Positions 17,779-26,736 are shown, numbered from the stretch's first letter. The stretch is DNA of 64,000 nt from Leptotrichia sp. HSP-536 (GCF_041199985.1 NZ_CP165647.1:2232001-2296000); one strand, 5' to 3'. The notes: generated by a model not told the origin, from the letters alone. A program made the numbers and translations.

Positions 17779-17787
17779 TGATATAAT
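17779..17787 (+). promoter_or_regulatory. Extended -10 upstream of ppc
   Basis: TGATATAAT is a TGN-extended -10 box about 80 bases before the ppc start. No good -35 is visible at the proper distance, which is tolerable for an extended -10. Confidence 0.5.
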
Positions 17788-17867
17788 TTAAAAAGTAAAT
17801 ATTTAAAAAAATGAATAATTTAAACAATAAATATAATTACTATAAAAAGAAAGAGAGTGTGAATTAA

Positions 17868-20669
17868 ATGAATCTTAAAAATTTACCGATAACTCCTCTA
17901 CCGTCAGTTAAACTTGATGAACGTCAGGAAAATTTGATTTTTCATAATAAACTGTTTGCAAATCTTTTAGGCGAAACAATTTTTAGATATGCGGGTTTAC
18001 ATATTTACGAAGTTACTGAAAAATTAAAGGAGGCTTCCAGTAAATATTATGAAACAAAAAATCAGGAAGCTAGAAAAAACTTATCGTCTTTCTGTTCAGA
18101 TCTTACTGATGCGGAAATTTTACGTGTAATAAGAAGTTTTTCAATTTTTGCGGCACTTGCTAATATTGCCGAAGACGTGTACCAAACTCATGAACAGCGA
18201 TATGCGAAAATTTCCAACAAATTACAAATCGGAACTCTTGAAAAATCATTGAAACATTTGAAAGAAAAAGGCATCAGTCAGGAAAAGATATTGACAGCTA
18301 TGGAAAAAGTTTCAATTGTTCCTGTTTTAACGGCGCATCCAACACAAGTTCAAAGAAAAAGTATTTTGGATTTGACAAAAAAATTAACGGATATTCTGGA
18401 TAAATATGAAAATGTAAAATCTAATCAGATTGATGAGAATGAATGGTTAAATGACTTGAGCCGTGGCATTCAAATCTGGTGGCAGACTGCGATGCTGCGT
18501 GCAACAAAATTACGTGTGACAGATGAAATAAGCAATGCTTTAAGTTACTACAATATTACATTTTTTAATGAAATTCCTGCATTAATGAATAAATTTCAGG
18601 AAATTGCAAAAACTTTGGGATACTCGGAAATGAAATCTCAAGCTCTTGTGCCACTTACAATGGGAATGTGGATTGGTGGAGACAGGGATGGGAATCCTTA
18701 TGTTACAGTAGATACTTTGGAACAGTCGGCACAGGATCAGGCTATAAAATTGTTTCAGCACTATTTTAACGAGGTACAGGAAATTTACCGAGAGCTGTCA
18801 ATGTCGGTATCTTTATCAAATGTAACAGAAGAATTACAAAAATTAGCGGAAGCTGCAGGAGAAGTTTCACCACACCGTACTCGTGAGCCATATCGCCGTG
18901 CATTGACAGCAATAAGAGACCGTTTGCTTGCAACAGCCTACAATCTTTGTGATTACAACCGTGATTTATTGCCTCCAAAAAGAGAAAATGGACTTGACAT
19001 ACCTTATAAATCAGTTAGTGAATTTACAGATGATCTGGTAACTGTAGCAGAATCTCTTAAAAAGAATAACAGTGAATTTTTGGCAAAAGGAAAGTTGACA
19101 AACTTAATAAGTGCAACAAAAATATTTGGATTTCATCTTGCAACGATTGATTTAAGACAGGATTCCAGCGTTCATGAAGTCTGTGTAGCAGAACTTCTAA
19201 AAAGCGCAAATATTTTGGAAGATTATTTAAGTTTATCAGAAAATGCCCGATGTGAAATTTTATTAAGAGAACTAGAATACGATCCTAGAATTTTAAGCGA
19301 CTCCACTATTCCTCAAAGTGAAATGCTGGCTTCGGAGCTTGCAATTTTTAGAAAAACAAAATCTTTAAGAGACCGTTTTGGAAATAAAATTATTGAAAAA
19401 AATCTAATTTCTCACGCCACAAGCGTTTCTGATATGCTCGAAATAGCAATTTTATTAAAAGAAGCCAATCTTGCAAAAGGTTACAACGGGAATGAGTTCT
19501 GTGATTTACAAATCGTACCGCTTTTTGAAACAGTGGAAGATTTAATCGCAGCTCCTGATATTTTGAGAAAATGGTTTAATTTGCCGTTAGTTCAGAAATG
19601 GATGGAAAAAAACGGAAGAAAGCAGGAAGTTATGCTAGGATATTCAGACAGTAACAAAGATGGTGGGTATTTAAGCTCAAGCTGGTCTTTATATAAGGCA
19701 CAAAAAGAACTGACTGCAATCGGACGTGAATTTGACGTGGAAATTTCATTCTTTCATGGACGTGGCGGAACGGTCGGACGTGGGGGAGGACCAAGCTACG
19801 AAGCCATTTTAGCACAGCCTGAAGGGAGTACACACGGAACAATCCGACTTACAGAACAGGGAGAAGTAATCGGAGCAAAATACGGAAATCCTGATTTAGG
19901 ATTCAAAAATCTGGAAGCCTTAGTTTCTGCAGCTTTAGAATCCTGTGCCTTGACAGATGAAGATGCAAATTGGCAAGAATACGAACAGATTATTGAAGAA
20001 GTTTCTGATTTAAGCTATTATGCCTACCGTGATTTAGTTTATAATACTGAAGGCTTTTCAAACTTTTTCTTTGAAGTTACCCCGATAAACTTTATTGCAG
20101 GGCTAAATATAGGCTCAAGACCTTCTTCACGTAAAAAAGCTCAGACATTAGAAAGTTTAAGAGCTATTCCATGGGTATTTTCATGGTCTCAAGCTAGAAT
20201 AATGTTGCCAGGATGGTACGGTGTCGGAACGGCATTTACAAGATGGATTAATAATGATGATAAAAAATTGGAAATTTTCCAAAAAATGTACAACGAATGG
20301 CCATTTTTCAAATCAACAATTTCAAATGTAGAAATGGTACTTTCAAAATCAGACTTATCAATTTTTGGTGAATATGTAAAACTGGCAAGCAATCAAGAAA
20401 CTGCTAAAAAAATTTTTAAGGAAATAGAAAAAGAATGGATTTTGACAACTAACATTTTAAAAAAAATTACCCAAAAAAACGTTCTTCTTGCAGACAACCC
20501 AGAACTTGTCAGCAGTTTACGAAATCGTTTACCATACTTTGATTCAATGAATTACTTACAAATTGAGCTAATAAAACGCTCAAGAGCTGGAGATGATTCC
20601 GAAGAACTTCGAAAAGCGATCCATATTTCCATAAATGGTTTGGCAACAGGTCTTCGTAACAGCGGATAA
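17868..20669 (+). CDS. ppc: Phosphoenolpyruvate carboxylase
   Basis: Carboxylates PEP to oxaloacetate, an anaplerotic step that also feeds mixed-acid fermentation. 933 residues, normal for the bacterial enzyme. The catalytic His is in LTAHPTQVQRKS near 155, with GGDRDGNP near 268 and LGYSDSNKDGGYLSS near 586. The glycine-rich loop FFHGRGGTVGRGGGP is near 630 and the C-terminus ends GLRNSG where many homologs end RNTG. The ATG at 17868 is preceded only by a weak purine stretch (AGAGAG). It is one of few plus-strand genes in this half and is probably monocistronic. Confidence 0.97.
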   Translation: MNLKNLPITPLPSVKLDERQENLIFHNKLFANLLGETIFRYAGLHIYEVTEKLKEASSKYYETKNQEARKNLSSFCSDLTDAEILRVIRSFSIFAALANIAEDVYQTHEQRYAKISNKLQIGTLEKSLKHLKEKGISQEKILTAMEKVSIVPVLTAHPTQVQRKSILDLTKKLTDILDKYENVKSNQIDENEWLNDLSRGIQIWWQTAMLRATKLRVTDEISNALSYYNITFFNEIPALMNKFQEIAKTLGYSEMKSQALVPLTMGMWIGGDRDGNPYVTVDTLEQSAQDQAIKLFQHYFNEVQEIYRELSMSVSLSNVTEELQKLAEAAGEVSPHRTREPYRRALTAIRDRLLATAYNLCDYNRDLLPPKRENGLDIPYKSVSEFTDDLVTVAESLKKNNSEFLAKGKLTNLISATKIFGFHLATIDLRQDSSVHEVCVAELLKSANILEDYLSLSENARCEILLRELEYDPRILSDSTIPQSEMLASELAIFRKTKSLRDRFGNKIIEKNLISHATSVSDMLEIAILLKEANLAKGYNGNEFCDLQIVPLFETVEDLIAAPDILRKWFNLPLVQKWMEKNGRKQEVMLGYSDSNKDGGYLSSSWSLYKAQKELTAIGREFDVEISFFHGRGGTVGRGGGPSYEAILAQPEGSTHGTIRLTEQGEVIGAKYGNPDLGFKNLEALVSAALESCALTDEDANWQEYEQIIEEVSDLSYYAYRDLVYNTEGFSNFFFEVTPINFIAGLNIGSRPSSRKKAQTLESLRAIPWVFSWSQARIMLPGWYGVGTAFTRWINNDDKKLEIFQKMYNEWPFFKSTISNVEMVLSKSDLSIFGEYVKLASNQETAKKIFKEIEKEWILTTNILKKITQKNVLLADNPELVSSLRNRLPYFDSMNYLQIELIKRSRAGDDSEELRKAIHISINGLATGLRNSG

Positions 20670-20698
20670 AAAATTTACATTGAAATTACAAAAATAAT

Positions 20699-20743
20699 TT
20701 TGGGGACTGTCTCATAAACATGAGAATGGTCTCTTTTTCTTTA
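20699..20743 (+). terminator. Probable terminator of ppc
   Basis: GTCTCAT-AAAC-ATGAGA forms the top of a hairpin with a weaker lower stem (GGGGAC against GGTCTC), followed by CTTTTTCTTT. About 35 bases after the ppc stop. Confidence 0.55.
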
Positions 20744-20792
20744 AATAATGCTATTCCTCTTTTAAATAGCGAATGTTTAATAAATTTCAAAT

Positions 20793-20896
20793 TATACTCG
20801 AACCCATTTAAAATAGAACTATTAAAAATTATATAAATTTAGGGTTAGAGTAAAATAGTCATAGCTTTTGAGTTGGGCTTTAAAGCAGTTTTACTA
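20793..20896 (+). repeat. Dispersed intergenic repeat, copy B
   Basis: Reverse-complement match to copy A at 2430-2531 over its whole length with scattered mismatches. It holds ACTCGAACCC/GGGTTAGAGT and GTAAAA/TTTTAC inverted pairs. It lies in the convergent gap between ppc and the YciI-like gene. Confidence 0.75.
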
Positions 20897-20919
20897 TATA
20901 AATAAATAGAGTAAATCCT

Positions 20920-20973
20920 GTGAACTACTCCCGCTTTCATAAGTGGGAAATTCTTGCTATCTTTTGTTAAAAT
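20920..20973. mobile_element. Minimal IS200/IS605-type end-to-end derivative
   Basis: 54 bases that begin GTGAACTACTCCCGCTTT, as at the right ends of the IS605 copies (55294 and 60442), and finish CTTGCTATCTTTTGTTAAAATT, as at their left ends (56884 and 62183). The middle is only a CCCGCTT/AAGTGGG hairpin. No coding part remains. It is flanked by an 11-bp perfect inverted repeat TAGAGTAAATC / GATTTACTCTA. Confidence 0.65.
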
Positions 20974-21020
20974 TTTTTAGCGATTTACTCTAAATATTTA
21001 TTTAAATTTCTTCAAAATTG

Positions 21021-21317
21021 TTAATTAGAAAATTTTTCAAAACTCTTATTAAGAAGAGCTGGTGTAAATTCAGTTATTACCGTTTCTATCAAATTATTCT
21101 TATAATAAGGATCTTCCTTCAGAATTTCTTCGAGTTCTTCTTTTGTTACATTGTATGCAAGGATAAGTCCACCAGTCGGAGGATTTTGCCGTCCTCCTGC
21201 AATGAATTTTCCAGCATCAATGTATTTTTGAATGAACTCAAAATGATCATTTCTGAATTTTCCAACTTTCTCCAATGATTTTGTATAAGTTGTAGATACA
21301 ACAAAAATTTTTTTCAT
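21021..21317 (-). CDS. YciI-like (YCII domain) protein
   Basis: A 98-residue single-domain protein. DHFEFIQKYIDAGKFIAGGRQ and the following GGLILAYNV match the YCII fold, a ferredoxin-like alpha/beta barrel dimer; the conserved His is in NDHFEF near residue 25. The biochemical role of stand-alone YciI proteins is poorly known; some members degrade small aromatic compounds. The ATG at 21317 is preceded by GAAAGGAAAA. It lies 45 bases after the HtrA-like gene on the same strand, so the two may share a transcript. Confidence 0.8.
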   Translation of the reverse strand: MKKIFVVSTTYTKSLEKVGKFRNDHFEFIQKYIDAGKFIAGGRQNPPTGGLILAYNVTKEELEEILKEDPYYKNNLIETVITEFTPALLNKSFEKFSN

Positions 21318-21362
21318 AAACTTATTTTTCCTTTCTAAAATTATTTTTGAAGAAAAAAGTAA

Positions 21363-22586
21363 CTATCTTCCAAATTCCTGTTGTTGTTGCTGTTGCTGTC
21401 TTTGCTGAATAATTTGCTGCTGTTGAAGAGCATTTGGAGTTTTAACAAGATTTACTCCTACTTGTACAGTTTTTCCATTTCTAATTACTGTTAATTTTAC
21501 ATTTTGTCCAACTTTTTTAGCTGCAATTTCTCCTACAAATGCACCAGATGAATTAACTTCCTTTCCATCAACTGCTATAATGACATCATTTTTAGTTATT
21601 CCTGCAGCTGCTGCCGGAGCATTTGGAACAACATCCGCTACAAATACTCCGTTTGAAGATTTTAGATTAAGAGCTTTTACTTTATCTGAATCTAAAGTTC
21701 CAAGATATACACCTATATACGGTCTTTCAAATTTACCAGTTGCGATAATTGAATCTTTTACAGTCATAGCTAAATTAGCTGGAATGGCAAATCCAATTCC
21801 CACACTTCCACCACTTTGAGAATAAATTGCAGTATTTACTCCTATAACTTTACCAGTTATATCAATTAATGGTCCACCACTATTTCCCTGATTAATAGAC
21901 GCATCAGTTTGAATAAAGTTCTCAATTGCTTCGATTCCAAGCGAACTACGTCCAGCGGCACTCACAATTCCAACAGTCATCGAATCGTTAAGTCCTAACG
22001 GATTTCCAAATGCTATTGACCATTGCCCAATTTGAATCTGATCTGAATTTGCAAATTCCAATGGCTTGAATGTTTCATTTGAATCTATTTTTAATACAGC
22101 AATGTCAACTTCTGGAGATGTTCCCACAAGTTTTGTACGGTATTCACGTCCATTTGAGAATTTTACATAAATTTCATCCGCACCGTCAACAACGTGATTA
22201 TTTGTTACAATATATCCGTCTTTTGAAACTACAAATCCTGAACCAAGAGAACTCGCTTCACGTCTTTCCTGCCCTCCGGAACTTCCATTCAGAAATGCTT
22301 CCAAAGGATTATAAGTATTTATAGTTACAGTTTTTTTGACTCTAATATTTACAATAGAATCTTTTACGCTGTTATGAACACTAACAAAAGCATCCTGTGT
22401 CTGAACCGCATTTTTAGTATACTTTTGTAACTCCTCCTGAGAAATTGATTTTGTTTCAACATTTGCCATATTTTCTGTACTGTTAGATTTTGTATCGTTC
22501 TTATTTGAACAACTTAAAATTAAAAACAAGATTGAAAATAAAGCAAATTTTTTATTTCCTTTTTTCATAAAATTTATTTTTTTCAT
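21363..22586 (-). CDS. htrA: HtrA/DegQ-like serine protease, predicted lipoprotein
   Basis: A periplasmic quality-control protease, 407 residues. The N-terminus has a hydrophobic signal ending FLILSC, so it is probably lipid-anchored at the Cys near residue 26, which is unusual for HtrA. The trypsin-like domain has the triad His in VTNNHVVDGA, Asp in DIAVLKID and Ser in NQGNSGGPLID. One PDZ domain (about 285-385) follows rather than two. The chain ends in a low-complexity glutamine tail (about residues 388-404, alternating CAA/CAG codons). The ATG at 22586 follows CGAGGT. It is divergent from kdsC. Confidence 0.9.
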   Translation of the reverse strand: MKKINFMKKGNKKFALFSILFLILSCSNKNDTKSNSTENMANVETKSISQEELQKYTKNAVQTQDAFVSVHNSVKDSIVNIRVKKTVTINTYNPLEAFLNGSSGGQERREASSLGSGFVVSKDGYIVTNNHVVDGADEIYVKFSNGREYRTKLVGTSPEVDIAVLKIDSNETFKPLEFANSDQIQIGQWSIAFGNPLGLNDSMTVGIVSAAGRSSLGIEAIENFIQTDASINQGNSGGPLIDITGKVIGVNTAIYSQSGGSVGIGFAIPANLAMTVKDSIIATGKFERPYIGVYLGTLDSDKVKALNLKSSNGVFVADVVPNAPAAAAGITKNDVIIAVDGKEVNSSGAFVGEIAAKKVGQNVKLTVIRNGKTVQVGVNLVKTPNALQQQQIIQQRQQQQQQQEFGR

Positions 22587-22722
22587 ATTTATACCTCGAT
22601 TCTTTTATTTATTTTTTATATTGTACTATTTTAGTTAATAAAAATTTATTATTCTTATGAGTTACATTTGAATTTCATTTACTAAGATAAATATATCACA
22701 TTTTTACAGATTTTTCAAAAGT

Positions 22723-22734
22723 ATGTGTACACAT
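22723..22734. promoter_or_regulatory. Perfect 12-bp palindrome between htrA and kdsC, possible operator
   Basis: ATGTGTACACAT lies in the divergent gap, 14 bases upstream of the kdsC -35 box. The palindrome is seen; a role as regulator binding site is a guess. Confidence 0.35.
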
Positions 22735-22748
22735 TTTTCAAAATTAAT

Positions 22749-22778
22749 TTGAATAATAAGAGTATATTATGGTATAAT
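22749..22778 (+). promoter_or_regulatory. Promoter of kdsC
   Basis: TTGAAT (22749-22754), 18-base spacer, TATAAT (22773-22778), about 33 bases before the kdsC ATG. Confidence 0.65.
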
Positions 22779-22810
22779 AAAACAAGCTATAAATAAAAAA
22801 TGGAGAAAAA

Positions 22811-23305
22811 ATGATAAAATTAATTTTACTGGATGTAGATGGAACACTTACCGATGGTGGAATTTATCTTGGAAACAGTGGTGAGGAACTAAAAAAGTTT
22901 AATGTAAAGGATGGTTATGCCATTGTAAATGCACAAAAAGTAGGCATAGAATTTGGAATTATTACAGGCGCTGAATCTGAACTTTTAAAAAATCGTGCCA
23001 AAAAATTAAAAATCAAGTATCTGTATCAGGGAATTTCTGAAAAAACTCTTGTTCTAAAAGAAATAATGAAAAATTTGAATTTAAAAAAAGAAGAAATTGC
23101 CTATATGGGTGATGACCTGAATGATATAAAAATTATGAAAATGGCAGGATTCTGCGGAACTCCTTTGGACGGAGCAAATGAATTAAAGGAGTTTGCTGAT
23201 TTTATTTCTACCAAAAATGGTGGTGATGGGGCAGTACGAGAATTTATAGAAACTATTTTAAAAAAGGAAAATTTATTTCAAGAATTTTTAGAAAATGTTG
23301 AATAA
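22811..23305 (+). CDS. kdsC: KdsC-like 3-deoxy-D-manno-octulosonate 8-phosphate phosphatase
   Basis: Removes phosphate from KDO-8-P during LPS inner-core synthesis; a tetrameric cap-less HAD enzyme. 164 residues, normal. Motif I LLDVDGTLTDGG (Asp8, Asp10), FNVKDGYAI, motif II ITGAESELLKNRAKKL, and motif IV YMGDDLNDIKIM then GFCGTPLDGANELK are typical of KdsC. It supports a Gram-negative outer membrane with KDO. The start ATG follows AATGGAGAAAAA. The next gene is 70 bases downstream on the same strand. Confidence 0.9.
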   Translation: MIKLILLDVDGTLTDGGIYLGNSGEELKKFNVKDGYAIVNAQKVGIEFGIITGAESELLKNRAKKLKIKYLYQGISEKTLVLKEIMKNLNLKKEEIAYMGDDLNDIKIMKMAGFCGTPLDGANELKEFADFISTKNGGDGAVREFIETILKKENLFQEFLENVE

Positions 23306-23375
23306 TATTCTCAAAATAGCTAAAAAAATTTAAAATTAAAATATAAAATATAAAAACTTATTTTTAGGAGGAATA

Positions 23376-25880
23376 ATGGCAATAAAATATTTGGATGCCA
23401 AAAGATTAAAATTAGTATTTATTGGTGGCGGAAAATGGGTTACAAAACACGAAGACTTGCTAAATGAATTAAATGTTTATCCAGTACCTGACGGCGACAC
23501 AGGAAGTAATATGTCAATGACATTAAATTCAATGATAAACGATCTGGAAGAAAAAACAAATGATAAAATAAAAATGCCTGAACTTATCGAAGTAGTTGAA
23601 GAGGCAGTATTAATGGGAGCCAGAGGAAATTCTGGAACAATTTTATCACAAGTAATTACAGGATTTTTAAAGGGAATTGGAGAAAAAGCAAAATTATTGC
23701 CAATTGATGTTGCAAAAGCTCTTGTAAGTGCTAAAGAGACAGCCTATAGTGCTGTAAGCGAACCGATTGAAGGAACAATGCTGACAGTTATCAGAAAAAT
23801 TTCTGAAAAGGCTATGGAATGTGCAAGCAAATTTGAAGATCTAGTAGAATTTTTAAAAGAAATTGTAGAAGTTGGAGAAAAAGCTGTGGAAGAAACTCCT
23901 GAAATGTTGCCAAAATTAAAGGAAGCAGGAGTAGTTGATGCTGGTGGAAAAGGTTTATTTTTCTTTTTTGAAGGATTTTACAAAGTTACAACTGAGTTAA
24001 ATTTACTGGCCAAACTGCAAAAAGCCCAGGTAAAAGAAAATGAATTTGACAAAACAATAGCGAATATTGACCACGATCCTGAAAGCATTCGTTTCCAATA
24101 TTGTACAGAATACATCATTTTAAACGGAGATTTTGATACAGAGGAGTATAAAAAGCGTGTACTTGAATTAGGAGATTCGGCAGTATTTGCACAAACTTCT
24201 AAAAAATTTAAGACACATATTCATACAAACCATCCAGGAAAAGCGATGGAAATTGCATTGGAATATGGACCGCTTGAAAAAATGAAAGTAGAAAATATGA
24301 AATTGCAGCATGATAATTTGCAGATTTTTAGTGAAAAAGATGAAGCAAAAATCTTTGTAAATCCGAAAATTGACAAAACTAAAGCAGCTTTCATAATTTT
24401 AGCAGATTCTGAAAATTTAAAAGACGAATTTCTAAAACTGGGAGCAGATGTTGCGATTCTTGGTGGACAAAGCAAAAATCCAAGCGTGCTGGAAATTCTA
24501 AATGCTATCGACAAGACAAAAAAAGAAACTGTGTATATTCTGCCAAATAACAAGAATGTCATTACAACAGCTAAAATGGCAGCTGAAAAAGCTAAAAAAA
24601 CTGTTATCGTATTAAACACTAAAACAATGCTTGACGGATACTATTTCTTGAAAAATAAGGAAAACGACATTGACGAGGTAAAAGAATCAGCTTCCAGAAA
24701 TTATTCAGTAGAAATTACAAAAGCTGTGAGAGATACAAAAGTAGAAAATTTGACAATACAAAAAGATGATTTTATAGGTCTTGTAAATGGAAAAATAAAA
24801 TTTGCAAAAAAATCACTAAAAGAAATAACGGATGAAATATTAAGAAATTTAATTAATAAAAATACAATAACAGCCATTGTTGTAAGCGGAAATGAAAAAG
24901 ATGAGGCTGCTCAAAAAAATATTGAACAAAAACTAAGCGAAATAAAAACAACTTTTATCAATGGAAATCAGGAAAATTATCACTATTATCTCTACATTGA
25001 AAACAAAGATCCAAATATGCCTGAAATAGCAATTCTTACAGATTCGGTATCCGATTTAACAAATGAAGACATTGAAGGATTGCCGATAAAAATTGTCCCT
25101 TTAAAAATTGACATAAATGGAGAGCTTTACAAAGATGGAGTAGAAATCACAAAAGCAGAATTCTGGCATCAAATGCTTGATAATAATGCAAAAATAAAAA
25201 CTTCACAGCCATCACCGCAGGAATTTTTAAATGCCTATAACAAATTATTTGAAAAAGGATACAAAAAAATAATTTCAATTCATCCTTCATCAAAGCTAAG
25301 CGGAACAATACAGGCAGCTAAAGTTGGAAGAAGTTTGACAAACAGGGAAAATGATATTGAACTAGTTGACAGTCTGGGAGCTTCATTATTGCAAGGTTTC
25401 CTAGCATTAGGTGCAGCTGGAAAATCAATAAGAGGTGAAAGTTTTACAGAAATTCTTAACTGGATAAACAACTTTAGAAATAAAGGAAAATTACTTATGA
25501 TTATTCCTGATTTAAAATATCTTGAAAAAGGCGGGAGAATTGGAAAGGCAAGTTCAACAATAGCAGGAGCTCTTAATATGAAACCTATTTTAACTGTAAA
25601 TCAAGGAGAAGTTACCGTTGAGAAAAAAGTTCTAGGTGAACGTAATGCTCAAAAATATATAGAAAAATATATAGAACGTGAAAGTAAAAAACAAAGCATA
25701 GTTCTTATGAGCGGATGGGGAGGAACTCCAACAGAACTTGAAAATGTAGTCCGAATTTACTCTGAAGTGGAAAATAATCCAAAAATAAGTTCATTAATAT
25801 TAAATCGGGAAATTGGAGCCGTAATAGGAGCTCATGCAGGCCCAGTCTACGGAATATTTATATTTCCAAGATTAAGTTAA
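23376..25880 (+). CDS. Fusion of a FakA-type DAK kinase-like protein and a DegV/FakB-type fatty-acid-binding protein
   Basis: 834 residues. The N-terminal part (about 1-200) is a DhaL-like nucleotide-binding domain with NVYPVPDGDTGSNM at 33-46 and GARGNSGTILSQ, as in FakA/YloV. A middle part (200-540) matches the FakA C-terminal region. From about 547 a DegV domain follows: ILTDSVSDL, TSQPSPQEF, HPSSKLSGTIQAA, LEKGGRIGKAS and HAGPVYGIF. In Firmicutes FakA phosphorylates fatty acids presented by a separate FakB; here both would be one chain. Its substrate is inferred. The ATG follows AGGAGG. Confidence 0.88.
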   Translation: MAIKYLDAKRLKLVFIGGGKWVTKHEDLLNELNVYPVPDGDTGSNMSMTLNSMINDLEEKTNDKIKMPELIEVVEEAVLMGARGNSGTILSQVITGFLKGIGEKAKLLPIDVAKALVSAKETAYSAVSEPIEGTMLTVIRKISEKAMECASKFEDLVEFLKEIVEVGEKAVEETPEMLPKLKEAGVVDAGGKGLFFFFEGFYKVTTELNLLAKLQKAQVKENEFDKTIANIDHDPESIRFQYCTEYIILNGDFDTEEYKKRVLELGDSAVFAQTSKKFKTHIHTNHPGKAMEIALEYGPLEKMKVENMKLQHDNLQIFSEKDEAKIFVNPKIDKTKAAFIILADSENLKDEFLKLGADVAILGGQSKNPSVLEILNAIDKTKKETVYILPNNKNVITTAKMAAEKAKKTVIVLNTKTMLDGYYFLKNKENDIDEVKESASRNYSVEITKAVRDTKVENLTIQKDDFIGLVNGKIKFAKKSLKEITDEILRNLINKNTITAIVVSGNEKDEAAQKNIEQKLSEIKTTFINGNQENYHYYLYIENKDPNMPEIAILTDSVSDLTNEDIEGLPIKIVPLKIDINGELYKDGVEITKAEFWHQMLDNNAKIKTSQPSPQEFLNAYNKLFEKGYKKIISIHPSSKLSGTIQAAKVGRSLTNRENDIELVDSLGASLLQGFLALGAAGKSIRGESFTEILNWINNFRNKGKLLMIIPDLKYLEKGGRIGKASSTIAGALNMKPILTVNQGEVTVEKKVLGERNAQKYIEKYIERESKKQSIVLMSGWGGTPTELENVVRIYSEVENNPKISSLILNREIGAVIGAHAGPVYGIFIFPRLS

Positions 25881-25927
25881 TAACTTGATAATTTTAATTC
25901 TAAACAGAAAAAGAAAGAGGTAAACCT

Positions 25928-26632
25928 TTGAAATTTAAATTTTTTGATGAAATAAATTCAACTAATGAATATTTAAGAAGATATTTAAGAATAGAAGAAT
26001 TTGAAGTTATTGTCGCAAAAAAGCAGACAGATGGAAAAGGTAAAAGGGAGAGTGTGTGGATTTCAAACGAGGGTGCCGCACTCTTTTCTTTTGCCGTTAG
26101 TGATAATACCGAACTAGATGAAAAAATAACAATCTTTGCAGGTTATATAGTTTACAATGTATTAAAAGAGTATGTGGAATCCAAAGAAAAACTTACCTTT
26201 AAATGGCCAAATGACATTTACTATGAAGATAAAAAAATATGTGGAATTTTATGTGAAAAAGTAAGGAATTTCATAATAGTTGGAATAGGGATAAATATCA
26301 ACAATACTGATTTTGGAATGTTCCGTGATAAAGCTATTTCTCTTGTGGAAATTACAGGAAAAACTCACTCAATTCAGGAAATTATTGAAAAAACTGTATC
26401 AAATTTTGAAGAGCAGTTTTATAGCCTAAATAGAAATTGGGAAAATATACTAAATGTTGTAAATGAAAACAGTTATTTAAAAAATAGAAAAATTATTATA
26501 AAACAGAATGGAAAGTTTTTAGAAAAAGACTACAAGTTTTTACGAATAGACAGAAGAGGTAAACTTTCATTGATTGGCAAGGGAGATAAGGATGAAGTGA
26601 AGTTTACTACGTTGGAGTTTAAGGTTATGTAA
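25928..26632 (+). CDS. birA: Biotin--[acetyl-CoA-carboxylase] ligase, without DNA-binding domain
   Basis: Attaches biotin to biotin-carrier proteins. 234 residues, class I: there is no N-terminal winged helix, so no repressor role is expected. FFDEINSTNEYLRR opens the catalytic domain; the biotinyl-AMP loop is in KQTDGKGKRESVWIS (a GRGRRG-like loop here reading GKGKRE), with FKWPNDIYYEDKKICGILCE and VGIGININN. The start is TTG at 25928 behind AGAGGTAA. The stop codon TAA coincides with the left edge of a MITE at 26632, so the C-terminus may have been trimmed or extended by that insertion. Confidence 0.9.
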   Translation: MKFKFFDEINSTNEYLRRYLRIEEFEVIVAKKQTDGKGKRESVWISNEGAALFSFAVSDNTELDEKITIFAGYIVYNVLKEYVESKEKLTFKWPNDIYYEDKKICGILCEKVRNFIIVGIGININNTDFGMFRDKAISLVEITGKTHSIQEIIEKTVSNFEEQFYSLNRNWENILNVVNENSYLKNRKIIIKQNGKFLEKDYKFLRIDRRGKLSLIGKGDKDEVKFTTLEFKVM

Positions 26633-26736
26633 TACTAAACCCCATTTAAACAACGAATTTTTTTAGCAATGGATAAAAGCCTAATATTGCTAAATAATTA
26701 AAATATAATTTTCGCTTTTTAAACGGGGAATAGTAT
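26632..26736. mobile_element. MITE with the ends of the IS630 element in this window
   Basis: 105 bases with terminal inverted repeats ATACTAAACCCCATTTAAAC... and its complement ...GTTTAAAAAGCG side reading ATACTATTCCCCGTTTAAA. An inner inverted pair TTTAGCAAT/ATTGCTAAA lets the whole element fold. The ends match those of the IS630 at 33201-34314. TA flanks the left end, and TA is contained at the right. No coding capacity. Confidence 0.75.

Larger units (their letters stand above)
17428..17867. other. Divergent intergenic region mutS2/ppc
   Basis: 440 bases without a gene. It holds a GC-rich hairpin (17660-17711) and the ppc -10 region (17779-17787). The sequence after the hairpin (17706-17725) resembles the outer edge of the IS605 left end. 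Nothing else was recognised. Confidence 0.6.
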
